From Toxotes chatareus (lineage: Eukaryota > Chordata > Actinopteri > Toxotidae): DNA of 64,000 nt. Position numbers and translations under genes: made by a program. Shown one piece after another: positions 25,719-39,680 of this stretch (positions are counted from its first letter, which is position 1; every line of letters begins with the position of its first letter). The notes beneath the pieces are model-generated. The model was given only the letters and a program-made list of their open reading frames with translations. It was not told the DNA's origin and searched no databases. Location of the stretch: NCBI GenBank assembly GCA_016801885.1, contig CM028889.1:17068501-17132500 (forward strand). Direction: 5' to 3'.

Positions 25719-25740
25719 GGGTGGGGTGGGGTGGGGAGGG
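25719..25740 (+). other. G-quadruplex motif with one-base loops
   Basis: Five G-runs are separated by single bases (GGGTGGGGTGGGGTGGGG, then AGGG). Four or more runs of three Gs with one-base loops form very stable parallel quadruplexes in vitro. It directly follows a (TG)n tract, which can adopt Z-DNA. Confidence 0.75.
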
Positions 25741-26614
25741 TGCTCTTCACACAAGATTAGATGTGGGCAGCGGTGCTGATTACACAAGGGGCTGTGAGGC
25801 ACACGTAATCATGTCATACAGCTTAGTTTGTTACCATCTCTTACCCTCTGCCAGACTGGAGAGTTTCCATCTCCGCTCTGTCTGGCTGCCTTTTAAAACT
25901 TTGTGCAGCAAATGAATGCAGAGAGGAACAAACTGTTATAATGAACATGCTGTGAAGAGGCAACCATCTTCTCTCTGATGGTTCCGATATGTGATTTTTT
26001 TTCTTACAGTATGTTAGCGGAGTTAAAGCTTTTGGCCATAAAAGAAGCTGCCAACAGCGCAGTGAAAATACCACACATTATCTTGCTGTTCAGAGCATGA
26101 ACACTATCTTTGTTGTGCACAACAGACTATTTTACATTTATAAGAATGATGATGCTTTATTATAATACTCTAACAGGATTGATGGAGCTTGAAGCTGCTG
26201 GTGTACGTTATGAATGTCTTTCTGGATACCTCTGAGTTCCTGAATAGAATTTCAGGAGCTCCTTATACATTCCCTGCTGTTTCTAATGGATATGAAGAGC
26301 AATATGTTAGTAGGGATTTTGTTATTAGAAGGATGGATCGGAGTTAATAAATCTGCAGGGTTTTTAAAATGTTGAGAAATGAGCAGACAGAAGTTATAGG
26401 ACCTTTTTTACTGCTTTTGACTTAAAAAACAACAACTATGTTGCGCCACCACACGCTTTCCTGAAAGTTAATTTGCAAGTTGCAATACATACATTTGACA
26501 CACAGTCACATCATACATTATGACATTAGTACACAGTACACATGGAAACATGCTGGAATTTTTTCATGGACACATGGGGGGGCAAAAGATAACGTGCAGA
26601 GGCAGACGGTAGAT

Positions 26615-26634
26615 GGGGGGCGGGTAGGGAGGGG
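26615..26634 (+). other. G-quadruplex motif
   Basis: GGGGGGCGGGTAGGGAGGGG has four G-runs with loops of one or two bases. A third, looser G-rich motif follows at 26790-26810 (GGGAGAGGGGGGGGCGAGGG). All are on the plus strand within about 1.1 kb of the one at 25719. Confidence 0.7.
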
Positions 26635-28435
26635 AATGTGTGTGCGTCAGTCTATGAGAAGTGTTTACGATTTGTATGACCAAGACTGCCAGGATGTTTA
26701 CAGGTCAGTTCATCAGTTGTCCTTGAAGGAAGATACGAGCTGCATAGGAATTTGATAGGAGCACAGCTGCAGAGCTATTCTTCCAGGCCGGGAGAGGGGG
26801 GGGCGAGGGACAGAAACAATACAGCCATTATGCAAGAAGCAATTTATCGATCCGCGTTGAATTTATCCAGATCAGTAATCAATTAGTCTGGTGTCAGTGC
26901 TCGTCATCCCCTGCAGAGTTTAAGTTTTGAAAATAACAGTTTCTTGCTGTATACCTGTCTCATGCAAAGTAGCTTTTTGGGGCAACTAATTCTGCGCGGC
27001 TGTTTTTCTTATTTAGCTGAAACCTTAAACAAAGTGCTCAAGCTTAATAATGTTTAAGTTATCCTTAACTTTACTTAAAACAGTTGAAAATGATTCATCT
27101 AATTTGTGTGATGAAGCCAAGTGTAAAAACTCTTTGTAATAATTTCTCAATTTTCTTTAAACTGTAAATAAGTAAATAAACTGGCCTGCTGTTTTGTGGC
27201 AGTTCCCTCTGTCATTCCCAATAACAAAAACAACTCTTCTCTTTCTTCTCTGTATGTCTTTATCCCTGCACCATTGTTAAAGCTGTGACTGACCTTTTCT
27301 GTGGCAGCCTGTCTAACTACCCTGGGGTATATGATAACTGGAGGATAGGCTTTAATTGACGTGATAGCATTCTTGAGGTTGGGCGAGGTGAGGGAGAGGA
27401 GTAGGTAGAGAAATGTTGAAAGTAGAAAGGTTATGCGCTTGCGAGGTTTTTGCTGAAGGTTGGAAATGTCTCTTCATGAGTTTAGATGACAATGATGTGA
27501 TAGGAGACAGCTGGATTCCTCTGTAATTTCAAGTATTTTTCTGTTTTCAGCAGCAACACTACAGGAACGATCATTGTTTTTACTTTAAAATGAGCTTGCG
27601 GATGAATTTTCAAAAAAATATTTCTCAGTGAGATGAATTGCCTGAGGTTAAATACCACTTTGGAGTAGTTGTAGACTCGAATCAGGAAGGTAATTTTGAA
27701 TTTGAGTTGAACCATGTTTCACTGCCTTACTGCACCCAATTGATCCCAAGTCTCTCTCTGACCTTTTCATTGGATTGTACGGATTTCTGTCTTGTTGAGC
27801 TGAAAACAACTGTGCTAAACTGGCTGCTGTTATGCTTTAAGTACCACAGACATGCAGCTCTTATCTCAAGAGTTTGCTTGTCTTTGTAAGCTGGAACAAG
27901 ATAAATCATTTTTAGTGAGGTCTCAACTCTGAATGAACTTTATTGAAGGAATGCTGCTTTGTTCCTGACATGAATTTAAAAAAATACATTTAATAGGTTT
28001 GCACAAATGAGCCTGCAATACAGTATTTTCATTTCTATACATTATTTGATGACTGCCAGATATAATCAACCACAGAGATGAATTGAACTGAAGTTTTCAG
28101 CTGACCAAAAATAGAAGTGTATAAATAGAAGCGGTTCATGATTCATTATCTTTACTGGAAGTTTATTTCCATTCATGCATTCCTCCCTCCAGAGGCTTCC
28201 ACGTAGTGCAGGCCATAGTGTGCATTGGTGCGTTTTTTTTTTTCCTCGCCTACATGAATGAGACACGTCACATCCTTGCACTGCAGGGCATTAATGAGAG
28301 CTGAGGCAGCTACTTTCCAGGAGCACATCTGATATTGTTTAATAACACTTCAACATCCACAGTACTTTTGAGTGTTTGATTTTGGTCTGTGTAACATCAG
28401 CTTCATTCAAAAATTCTAAAATTTACATCAGATTT

Positions 28436-28855
28436 GTTTTGTACCAATACGTTCTCCAACCAGAATGACCATATAGGTTGACCCATAGCAGTGTCTCATG
28501 AAACAGTGCCCATACATGGCAGCAAGCGTAATTAGTTGTCATGAGAACAATTTAAACATGGAATGGTCACCGTTTGGTTACAAAAACTAGCTGGTTAGAT
28601 TTAGGGAAAGAGCCTGGTTTTTGGTTTTGGTTTAAATTAAGTTTAGAGGCCCTTCGTTGTCATGGTTACCACAATAAACGTGGTTGCGGTTGTGGAACAA
28701 TCATGGTTAAAAGAAACAACGATAGCTATTGGTTTCAAATGGGCAGTGGTGTCCTGTCTTAAAGTCTTGTGTTTTGTTGACCCATCCATCCACCATGGCC
28801 TCCTTCCTATGGGGATTTTGTTCCTCATCTGGCTTCCACCTTTGCCCCCGTAATA
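28436..28855 (+). repeat. Dispersed teleost repeat fragment
   Basis: Phrases such as CCCATAGCAGTGTCTCATGA, AGCAAGCGTAATTAGTTGTC, GTTACAAAAACTAGCTGGTT and TGTTTTGTTGACCCATCCAT match, from memory, an interspersed repeat common in percomorph fishes. No terminal repeats or target duplication could be identified, and the class is unknown. Short overlapping frames in both strands here are accidental. Confidence 0.5.
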
Positions 28856-31088
28856 ATTACTATCACCGTATGAGGTCTCCTAACAGAAACATGTAACCAT
28901 AGGTCATAATAAGCTGCCTGCACAGACACCACATTTGCAGTAGTTGCACAAAGACTGTGCAGTGTGAAAATAAATCTTTGCTGCAAAAGCTGCATAACAC
29001 TGCAAAATGAATATGAGAGATCATGGTAATTAGTATAGAGATGATTGTATAGACTCTGCCATTGAAATTCAAGCAGGTCAGTTCTGCCAGGGCGTTGAAA
29101 ATATTATGTCCATGCTGCTGCAGGCAATTCATTAAAGTGACCCTCTAGTCAATAGCTTTAAATTAAAAGAATAGAGCATAGAATGCGAAAATCTGCTTTC
29201 TGCAGAGTGTGGTACAGATAGCTTTTTAGTTTTTGAGTTATTTACTCAATTGAAGAATGAGACAAAAATTAAAATCTTTAAAAGTGTGTGTGGCACTGTG
29301 GCCTACCAAATGATGCAGGCAATTTTAAATGTGAAAGTTAATAGGATTAAACACTCTATAAATGCTAGCATCCACATGAGACCGCATGCTTGCGTACACA
29401 CACACACACACACTTTTGGAAACATAAAACTCTTAATGGGGCATGTTGGTACTTTGAAATCTGCTTCTCTTTCTGCAGAGTCGAGTACTGTTGACTGTCT
29501 CAAGAATTTTAGAGGTCTGATGATGAATGTTAAAAGAGACCATAAGTGAAAATCTGTCCCTGATTTTTTATGTAGAAATACTTTAGTATGCAAGATGAAA
29601 CTTGAAAGGTAAAGTGGGCTCAGACTGTTGGACCCCACCGTGTGTTGGACACTAATTTAATGGAATTCTAATCTTTAATTGGTTTTGTCATTCTCAGCTA
29701 TTGCTCAAAGGACAAAATGGTAATTGGTAATTGGTAATGAAGTCTAAAGGGTGAAGGTTTGGTTTAGTTTAGTTAACTGAGGTAAAGGTTTTAGTCTCAA
29801 AAAGCGGCACAGGCTTCAAGCCTCACTTGCACTAAAAAGTTAGCATTATATGAGGTCAGGGTAAAAGTCTACAGGTGCAAAGACCTTCCTGCTGGTCTTA
29901 TTACCTTATTACTACCTTTTACGTATTGTGCCATGTTATTGCATAATATTTATGTAGAGGGAAATCATATTCCTCTGTATTTTTAATACATGGGGAACAT
30001 TCCCTACTTGTGTTTGAAGATATCTTACATTAAAAAGTTTCAGATCAGCCTAGACAAAATGTACCTGAGTGAAGGTCAATTGTGATGACAAGTAGAGACA
30101 CTGAGGTACCCACATTTGACATTATTTACTGTAAATGGTATTCAAACAATAGTTTTACGTACTGTCATGTTGGGAATAGAGGCGAGGGGACTGTCTAACC
30201 TAATCAGTCCAATCGCTCTCTGTAAGTGTGTGTGCTGATCTTACACAAACATACCGCACATGCAGACAGCTTAAACAGCCCAAAATAGCAACTCTGATAT
30301 CTATAGACTTGAACTAGACATTCCCATGGCCAGCAAACCCCTAACTGACACACAGCCTGTTTCCTTGGATTCAGACACCTTCGCAGACACACAGAAACGC
30401 TCTCACTACCTCTGTCAGCGATGGATTACGCTGAGAGAGTAAATTGTAGGATACAATGGAGGAACTTTCATCTTGCCACAAGAGATGACAGTTGTAGAAA
30501 TGAATAGGTACCTTTTAAACAGGGACAAATAGAAAGATGCTCCATTGTTTTGCTCTCTTCCTCTCTCTTTGCTCCCAAATGACAAAAACACCAATTCATA
30601 GTGAAATACCAGCAAGGTATTTGTTCCCACTGAAAATACACTGTTCTCTGCTTCTCTCTGCCTCTTCATATCCCTCACTTTCTCTCCACATGGGTGTGAA
30701 ACTCTCACCCTCGTAGTCCAGCAGCTAATTGCGTGTTTTGTCAGAATTCTAACAAAAACACGATAAATGGTGATAAAAGGCACTCTGCCAGTAAAGCTAC
30801 ATATTTCCTTAATCATAACAAAGTCATTCTAACTTGCACACCAGGATGGCTTGGCTTTATGTCAGGTGCCAGTTTTGACAGTAGAGTCTGGGTTGATCGG
30901 GTCTCAAGGACGTGGCTACGGTCTCTCACACACACACACACGCACGCACACACACAGATGCATATCAAATATGTCACACAATTGTTCGTCATCCCAACAC
31001 GGCTTATTGAAAATCTGAAATCTCACTCTCTCTATTTGGTGCCAGTTGCTGTCAGTGTCTGTAGAGTACAACAGATTCCTGCTGGTGA
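28856..31088. other. Non-coding stretch with CA microsatellites
   Basis: CA repeats lie at 29395-29413 and about 30929-30957. TAATTGG is tandemly repeated three times near 29719-29738. A 133-codon minus-strand frame (30415-30816) has no recognisable domain. No other feature is visible. Confidence 0.5.
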
Positions 31089-31160
31089 TATTAATATATA
31101 TTATAATATTATAAATTATAATTAATATATTAATTATATAATATATATTATAATATTTCC
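31089..31160. repeat. AT-only palindromic island
   Basis: About 70 bases consist almost wholly of A and T. The centre is a perfect 22-bp palindrome at 31117-31138 (core ATAATTAATATATTAATTAT). It is bracketed by two exact copies of AATATATATTATAATATT at 31093-31110 and 31140-31157. Such sequence can extrude as a cruciform and unwinds easily. Confidence 0.85.
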
Positions 31161-34100
31161 AACTAATGCAGTATTTATAACAGAATTAGTTTAGAGTTTT
31201 CACGTGTGCAGAACCAGGCGTAGTGCGTTGGTGAACTTATTAATCAACACCAATCCATTCAGACAGCTATGTTAAAAATTATGCAGGAGACATATTTCAT
31301 TTTTTTCTGTCCCTATGGAGCATGTAGGTGACTTTAGATGGAAAACTGGCCTCGAGCGATCACCCATACAAGATGTGATGTTTGTGTCATCACATAAACA
31401 CGTATGTATCATTTGTATCACTTGGCTGCCAAGATGCATTGTCCATTCTCTGCATGTATGGAGAGAAGTCAGGGGCGCAGAGACTTTGACCTCTGTCATG
31501 TGAAGAAAAATGAATCACATGTCCAGACCTTGCCTCATTATCTACACTTGTGTGAACAGGCCTGTATGCTCAGGGGCATACATATGCACACATGCACGCA
31601 ATGACATGCAGGTACTTCCTGTACATTTTGAAAAACCAAACACATATTGTAAGCTTGTAACTACACACATATAAGCTTGAAGTGAGAGGCACACTCTGTC
31701 AGAGTCAGATTGCTGCCTGTGGGACTGCTCCAGGTGAGGAGTCGGTCGTGCTCTGCTAACGAAACCTTCCTGCCTTTAGACCTCGCAGCTGGTGTACCCT
31801 TGAACTCCGTATACATCCCATCTGCATACCCAGCTCCTCTCTGAGCTCCGCTCTGTGGCCCAGCCCTCCACTTCTGCCAGGGAATTTATTAACTGCACGT
31901 CTCATAGGTATTTATAGAAATGCAAGGCAATTTTTGCTCACCTGCCTCCAACAGACGAACTCGTACAGAAAGTTACAGAGCATAGACACTGAAATACACC
32001 CAGACTGTGTTTGAGATGCACTTAGCGAACAGCTGAAGGAAAGTGGTATTATTTGACCTTTCCTCTTGCTTCCCCTGTCTACAGTTAGAGGAGCACTTAG
32101 AGGAAGAACTGCTGTAAATCCATCCTCCACAAAATACTCGAAATTCCTTATTCACCATTGAATACTGTCTTTGCAAAAACATTTTTCAGTTACACCATCA
32201 TTATCTTCCACACTTCATCCTTCATTCAGCATGTACAAATAACATCAAAGATTTCTGTTTCCACTCCAGCCTTACGCAAGAGAGCTTTGGAGAGACAAAT
32301 TATTGGTTCATGTGGCAAAAAGCCCTTGAAATTAATTTAGAACTAAGTAGAGCAGCTTCTGTTTACGTTTCATTGTTCTGACTTCCCTACACACAGCTTC
32401 TATTTCCCCTGCTGTAAAGTGCTGGGTAGTACTCGGTTGTAAGTAGAGAGCTGTGACAGAGAGTGTTGAAATTGTCATTAGTCTAGATCATAAGGGGGAT
32501 GTAATTGGTATTTGTGGGTACACACTAATTGCTGTGATAATATGCAGACCTTGGTTTTTGCAGAGCATTCTCTTGCAATTATCTGACAAGATCACCAGCT
32601 CAGAGAGAAAGAGCTATTGTGTTGGGTTGAGGGTGAAGACAGAGTTACTACAGTGGGTTCAAATCTAGAAGCAGGATGTCGGGAGTCGGCAAATCAAAAG
32701 ATGAGTATCTCTCGCTCGAGGCAAGAAAACGGATTCTCTCAGCAAAACAGCGATGAGAGTGAGCAATGATGAAGACAAGAGCAGTGTCTCATGTCCTCCC
32801 CATGTAGCAGCAACCTTTGGATATACCTCACGTCTAATGTGCGAATCTGTCCTCACTATCTGTTCTTATTTCACTGCAGCTTCTCTATCTGAAGAGAGAG
32901 AGACAGACATAATAAGCAGGAGGGATTGTTTTCACTGTTAACTGTGTGAGCTTTATTAAGTTTACTCAGCATTGTGTCACATCCCAGGCCCCCTTTCCTA
33001 TGTGCCTACTACCTGCGTTTAGTTGCCTGTTACCTATGCCTGCCTGCCTGTCAATCCATCTCCCCGTAAGCCTGTTTCCATCTTTTAAACCAACTTCACT
33101 GCATCAGCCTGTCTTTGTGTCTGCGTTTGCATCGACCCTGCCTTTGCTCCTTCCATCAGCCGCGACAGAGATCAGGCAGCAGAAACTCAAATGAATTGGA
33201 CAGTTTTGCGAAGCGGATTCAATTAAATGCTTTGGTGATGAAGGCACTTACAAGAAAAATAATCAGCTTGTAATTTATAGAAAAACTTCATCGTCAGACC
33301 AGCGCTTTTGGGGCTTGTTATCTTCGTCAAGGACATCGTAAAACACATTACAAAGAACATTTCAAGAAGATGGTTATGAAGCAAAAAAAAAAAAACCCAA
33401 AACATTAAGAGTTTTAAAAAAATGTATGGACAGCCAATCACATTCTTTATATACACATACATTTCAGCCAATGGGACCTTGTAAGTAAATGAAGTGTTAG
33501 TACCTACTCTGCCTTAACATGTAGATGTTTCACTGGTATGTTGTTTACCAACAACATGGTGGCACTAACTCAACGCTGGACAGTGCCTTTAAATATCTAG
33601 GTGTGAATCCTGCTCACATCTGCCAGCGTGAAGTGCATATTTGTTTATCAGCAGCTCTCATCCATGATAGCTCATGTCTCCCCGGAGGACCAAACACATG
33701 CTCTCTCCACTCCGGCGCTGAGGCGCCTGGTTTCTGGAGCAAATTAATTCCCAGCTGGAGAATGACTGTTATGAATGGTTTGGGCGAGAGAGATGGATGA
33801 TCTACCCATTCTTCTGCGAAGCCCTCTGCTCCTAGTAACAAAGATGCTGGGGCTTGTCCTACTTTTGTGGGTGGAAAAATGTGCCTTTGTACTGTAGCTC
33901 AGGGGACTCTCCATGTGGGGCTGGGAGGGCTGTCGTGTTAACAGACGTGAAGCAGAAAGACACCCAGAGGACATCTACCACCACAAAGAAAGATGTGGAG
34001 CTGTGAAGATGTGAATTTGGGTGCTTCACATTGATTATATCCCTTCTCAGATAGAAACGTCTGGTTTGAGGACACCTGCTACACCCTGTTGACATTTGGT

Positions 34101-37100
34101 GTGTGCATATGTGTGTATGAGTCGGTAGTTCAGGCCAAGACAGTCCCATGGCATTCTGTCTGAGACTCATAATGTTGTGTAAAGCTTGTGAGCTGCCTCT
34201 CTTCTGTGGTGCAGGCAGCACTTATCCACTATCATTTTTTCTTTCAAAACTCAAAATTGCATGTTTATTGAGCATAAAATAAGTAAAACAAGTCTGACAG
34301 GCAGTATGAACCCAAGGCAAGTGGTTAGTTGTAAACAGTTGAAGGCCAGTACCATGATTCACCTTTCATAGCAGGTGTTCTGTACCTCCAAAATGTCAAT
34401 ATACCAGATATTAATGAAACTACAAAGGAAAGATATATTAAAAATATGGAACATGGGAAAAACCCCAATTAGAAACTGAAAAGCATCTGGAAGCATCTGT
34501 CTGTTTGCACGTCAGTAACACTGATGAATGTCAGTCAGAGAAAACCTATAATGTGACTCATATCATAATAATCAATAATGGAACTGAGTTGCTCTGTCAA
34601 TTATGTGAAAAACATCTTCCTTCTCCAATGATCTGTGGTAACCTTTAGCAGGACGATAACCAATGCAAGGTCATGAATAGGCAACTGCTTTTATTTATTT
34701 TAGGCTTTGGCTTAAATTATAGATCTTCATAAGGACAATATCAGAGCACACTTTAATTAATCAACAATGGAGACTGTGTCCTAATGTCAAACTTTTGGTG
34801 AAAATGTTTATGTTTTCATGAATAAAATGCTTCACTTTGAGTTTATGAATTCCTGTAAAAATGTATTAATGTAAAATGTAAACAGGTTTATGTAATGTAC
34901 AAACATGGCTTTACGCTACTGACCAGCCAGCTGTTTCATGAGGAACACTTTGACGAAACATGAATAGTCAGGAAGACCAATCTCATCATTTCAATCCCAT
35001 CACAGCTCTGGATTTTGTCAGTGTTAAATCAGGATATGAGCCATGGATTAGGTTCTCAAAGTGAATGACACTAGGTCTCACACACATACCTGCATTCACA
35101 GACTCTTACTGTCAAACCTTGAATACAAGGTATGGTGAAGATCCAGGAAGACTTGATTAAAACAATAAAATAAAATTATAAATATATATATTTTTTATAT
35201 TGTTTATTGTAATTAAGCACCATGGCTGTATTGCATGGTCTTTCTCTCCTTCTTCCACGCCCCTCATCCCGATCTCTCATATCTCCTCACATCATTCACA
35301 CCCACATCTGTCCCATATGTTCACTGTTTTTTAGTTGTAATTTATTTTAAAGGGTGGATGGGTGGGTGTTCAGAGAGCACAAATGACAGTGAATGGCAAA
35401 ATGACCAAATTCCCATGTTATGTGGGCAAGCACAACAACCCCCATTTCCTCAATCAGCTTATAGGAAAACTGCTGCTGATGTGTGCATGAATCCCTCTTA
35501 GTCTCTCTCTCTAGTCCACTTTACGAGCTCCACAAGCTGCTCAGGGCCTCTACACAGTCTTAACGACCCAACCAGGGAGGAGGAGAGATTCCCATTATGC
35601 GTCCCCACTGTCCCCAGTGACTGAGGAACCGGATGCCAGTCACCTTGGTAAGCACAGTGACACAGTGCTAATCCTTCAGGATATCTGGTCTCTTCAGAAA
35701 ACTTAAGTGAGGAAACCAGAGGACATAAAAGACACTTTACTGTGTCTTTTAGCATGTGTGTCTTTATTCATACGTACAACACGTGAGTCTGCAATTCCTC
35801 TTCACTTTTTTGACATTGTTAGTTAGGACAGTTGGGAATTAAAAGTTGTCAGAGTTTAAAATATTTCTCTCCACTAAACTCAATGCCACAGTGAAATTAG
35901 TGCAACTTTATTCTCAAACAATGGTCTGTCTCTAGATGCGTTCTCTCTTTGGAATAGTTGTTTTTGGTGGGAGAGTATTCCTCTCCTTTGATTTGCATTT
36001 TACAATATGCTCACGTCTCACAATTTCCTGAAACTTGACTCCAAAGTACAGTGACTGATCAGTTTCAGGCTCGGCCAAGTGTCTTGTGGACGTTTTAGCT
36101 TCTTGCCCTGCCACACATCTTCCACAAGGAGAGAGCAGTGCTGTCTGTGGAGCTTTCGTTCCAGCCGGATACCACCTGATTTCGCTCATTATCCCGGCTC
36201 CTGAAATAGTCAGGCCTATTAAGTCGCTCTTAATCAAGACCATAGTTCACTGAATCAAGGAGAGTTTAAAACTGCCTCTGTGGAAAAAGACTCCAGGACC
36301 CCTTTGTCTTGCCTGAGGCTGACCGCCACGGCCGTGGGAGAAGTCGTGTTGAAATCCTTGTAGTGCAACAGTGAAAAAAGGAGGAGCTTTAGTGGACTTA
36401 AACATCCACGGACGAGTGTGCAGCTATGATTAATGAATGCTTGTGTTGTGTTATGAAGCACACGCCTGCATAGATGCCTGCCGGTGTTGTGATGCCCTGT
36501 CACCTCTGTGTGTCAACTCATTGATTTGATTGATTGCTCTGCTCTGCTTTTACAGTCTCTGCTGATTGATTACTCTGTAACATCTTTACAAGAGGTTTTC
36601 CTCCATTAAACATTACTTCATTTTGCTTTTAGCATTGATTGGAATATTTTAAATCATTAGGACTTGTAAAATTGCATTTTGCATCTCATAAAACACGTCT
36701 GATTATGCTAATTACCTGCATTTTAATGTGTCAGTATCTACAGTCTCTATGAAGTTAGAAGGCTATGGTGCCCCTTGAGAGAAAGTGTGTTTGGCTGTAG
36801 TGAGGAGAAACCAAAAAACGCAAAGGGATGCTCAAGGTTGCCACAAATATCTGTACCACCTAAATAGAAGAGGAAACAAGAAATGCAAAAGTGGAAAAGT
36901 GATTCTGAACAACTCAGCCATTTTTATATTGTATCACTGGCCTGTTTACTCTGGCAGAGTCTTGGATGAAAACGTCTAAACAAATAATCTTTTACCCAGC
37001 GAACCAAACCGAATGAACAAATCGGGAGCTTAATGAAAAGATGGTGCGAACAGCTGAGATCTTAAGAGACTTGATCTACTTCTGATCAATGGTAGCATCC

Positions 37101-39555
37101 ATCCAAGATCTTCCGGGGGGGGGGGGCTTCGAATATGGTAATCAAATTATGTAATCGTGTTGTGCTTAACAGAGCAAATATCCAAAGGCCTTGAAGCATC
37201 ACTTCCATTAAACCGCGATGTCTTTTATACTCACAGTACAAGCGCGCCCATAATTAGGTTCACTGTAAACATGAATACCCAAGCAGGGAAACCACTTCAA
37301 CAATTACACTGCAATCTGTAATGTCAAAACGTTATGGGAAGGTGTCATCTGAAGGAGTATGGATGGAGACAAACTCAAGGTCTTTCTTATGTCTACTACA
37401 TCAAAGCATAAATATACTGACTGAAACAATATTTCTTGTAGCTTTTTGTTTTTTGTTTAATAAAGATGAGCAGCCGCGCTGAATCAGCTCGCCACACAGC
37501 ATCTGCAGTCTTCACAGAAAGAGCAATGAGACTGACATCCACACCTCTGAATTTCTTTTCTTTAACTGCATCAATCTTTTCCAACACTTGATACAGTAAA
37601 GTGATCATCTGCTCACGGAAATGGAACAACATGCAGTTTGCTTCATGCACTACTGTAGGATGCTGCCACCACCTTTATTTAAATGTGTTTACAGGACATT
37701 CAAGACAAAAAAAAAAAAAAAAACATTATTGGAGAAACTGAATTCATGCATTGTCCAGCACCATATTTCTTCCAAGCAGCCGTGGTAACGAGCATGAGTT
37801 CTGACATTTCCCATGCAGAACCCAGTCGACACCAGACAACCATGAAGACGAGAGCTGGTGTCTCTCTCATGAAACCTAGCTCACACTAAGACATTTCATC
37901 CACCCAATACTGTTTCATTGTGTGCATTATCACTGCACCAATTTTAAAAACATGTCGCTGTGTTTAAGGAAATACCTTAACCTTCCATGTATAGATGCAT
38001 CAGGTCATGAATAAATGAGAATGTCAACAAACTAGAAAATATGAAAAAAGGGACTGACTGGACATCCTTATCTTGTTCCCACTGCCACTTTCTGCTTTCT
38101 GAGCTGCATCACTCAAGTGACACTGACAAATCAAGTATATCTACATTGGGCAAGCAAAACTGATAGCTATGATTATGAGTGATGCTGCACCAATGTTACG
38201 TGTGTACAGTATGAGCTTCATTTAAAATTCCAAGCTATGGAGACTCACAACTCTGAATGATTTATGCTCCAAACCTCCATTCAGAGGCAACATCAGCATT
38301 GTGAAATATCAAAATAATGAATACTTTAGAGGGCATTATCAACATTCATGTAATGTTTTACCATGATTTAAAGCAACATATTGTATATCTTAAATGAAAT
38401 GTATGCTAGAAATAACATATTCCTACGCAAGAAGTCCCCAGGTTCAGTGACATATCTCAGGGCATTTACTTTACCCCAAAAGAGCTCCATGTCAATCTGT
38501 CAGAAAGTTTTTACAAAAGCTGGCTATTTGTTTGTAGTTGTCATGATGCAACAAACCCCACCCATTCCCCACACAGGCAATGCTTTGTTTGCATTCCCTC
38601 CCTGACAAAGGTCTGGCCATATTACCCAGATAGCTCTGATTTCACATGAACACACACGCTCAACAACAAGTCACATGTTTAACTTCAAGGAGAAAGTGTT
38701 GTCATCATTGAAATAAATGCATCAGTTACACAAGCGAGCGCCTCAGCATAGGATCCATTACCGACAGATAGAGCATCTGCTTTGCATTCACTGGACATTT
38801 GCTGCTAAATTAGCCCCACATAATGGCTGACAAAGAGCAATATCTTGTTTCAGTCATGATCTAAACAAGGCACAGTGTAATGACTTGCATGCATGTGATG
38901 AGAAACATATAAAGTGTCAGATCATGGGATGAAACACGGAAACCTTTGATTTAAAGATAATATACATGTGTTTAATCTTTGGTTATATGTCTTTGAAATA
39001 CCATAACTAAATATCCCCAGGCTTTTCATTGACCCTTAACAAACACAACAGGGGTAATCCAGACAAGAACTGCAGACTGTCTTTTCATGCATTTTCAATG
39101 AATACTGCTGCTTGAGTAATATATCATGAAATATTAAATTTTGGTCTTTTAATGCTCCAGAGTACTGACTCAGGAGTGGGCTTTCATTACATAATCAGCT
39201 GTCTGGGAGCTGAAGTATCTTTGTCAACCAAAAGTATTAATTTCAGTCCTTGCATCTAAAACAGAGAAGGGGTTGGAATCATTAACCACTTGGGGGGGGG
39301 ATTAGTGCTGTACACTATGAGCCTGTTGTGTTCAAATGACAATGTGTGATTGCACTGTGCATCAAACACGCAGTGCTGGGAGCTCTGAGGTGCAGTTAAA
39401 AGACAGTAGCCCTCGGATTTCCACAGAAGGAGGCTCTTTATCATCATGCCTTGAACATTTTGTACCTGCTTTCCCCAGTTTTGTGGTGCCCCGTTTCAGC
39501 CTCTGCTCGTGGCTTAACACAAAAGTGTACCGTGTGCCCTGTAGTTTCATATATG
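31161..39555. other. Non-coding stretch, no gene seen
   Basis: Only short unsupported frames. Simple sequence includes poly-A at about 33380-33393 and 37708-37725, an AT tract near 35180-35210, and an 11-base G run near 37116-37126. Repeat-free patches with homeodomain-type cores occur at 33200-33320 and 36640-36740 (TTATGCTAATTACC). If the promoter-like block at 40 kb is real, this region would be its first intron. Confidence 0.5.
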
Positions 39556-39560
39556 AAAAT

Positions 39561-39583
39561 TGACGTCAGGTTGCGTGACGTCA
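39561..39583 (+). promoter_or_regulatory. Two perfect cAMP response elements, 15 bp apart
   Basis: TGACGTCA occurs at 39561-39568 and again at 39576-39583. Each is the full 8-bp palindrome bound by CREB/ATF dimers. Two exact copies in 23 bases are not expected by chance, and they sit at the edge of a CpG-rich interval that includes GGCGGCGCC (39613-39632) and a promoter-like block 500 bp further on. On the minus strand they would be about 0.5 kb into intron 1 of the proposed gene, or could mark an alternative promoter. Confidence 0.6.
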
Positions 39584-39680
39584 CATGCGCACAAGCACAC
39601 ATGTTAAGAAACAGATGATTTGTGGCGGCGCCGAGGCTGCCCCTATGCAGGCTCGCCTCCTGTTTACGTCTGGCATGCAC

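Larger units (their letters stand above)
25116..28435. other. Non-coding stretch with microsatellite and G-rich motifs
   Basis: No coding frame of note. It holds a (TG)n tract at 25679-25709 and three G-rich motifs (listed separately). The segment 26815-26900 (TTATCGATCCGCG, ATCAGTAATCAATTAG) is repeat-free and looks like a possible conserved non-coding element. Poly-A/T tracts are short. Confidence 0.5.

Noticed and set aside
30415..30816. 133-codon minus-strand frame
   Set aside because: No domain or conserved motif, and not flanked by exon signals.
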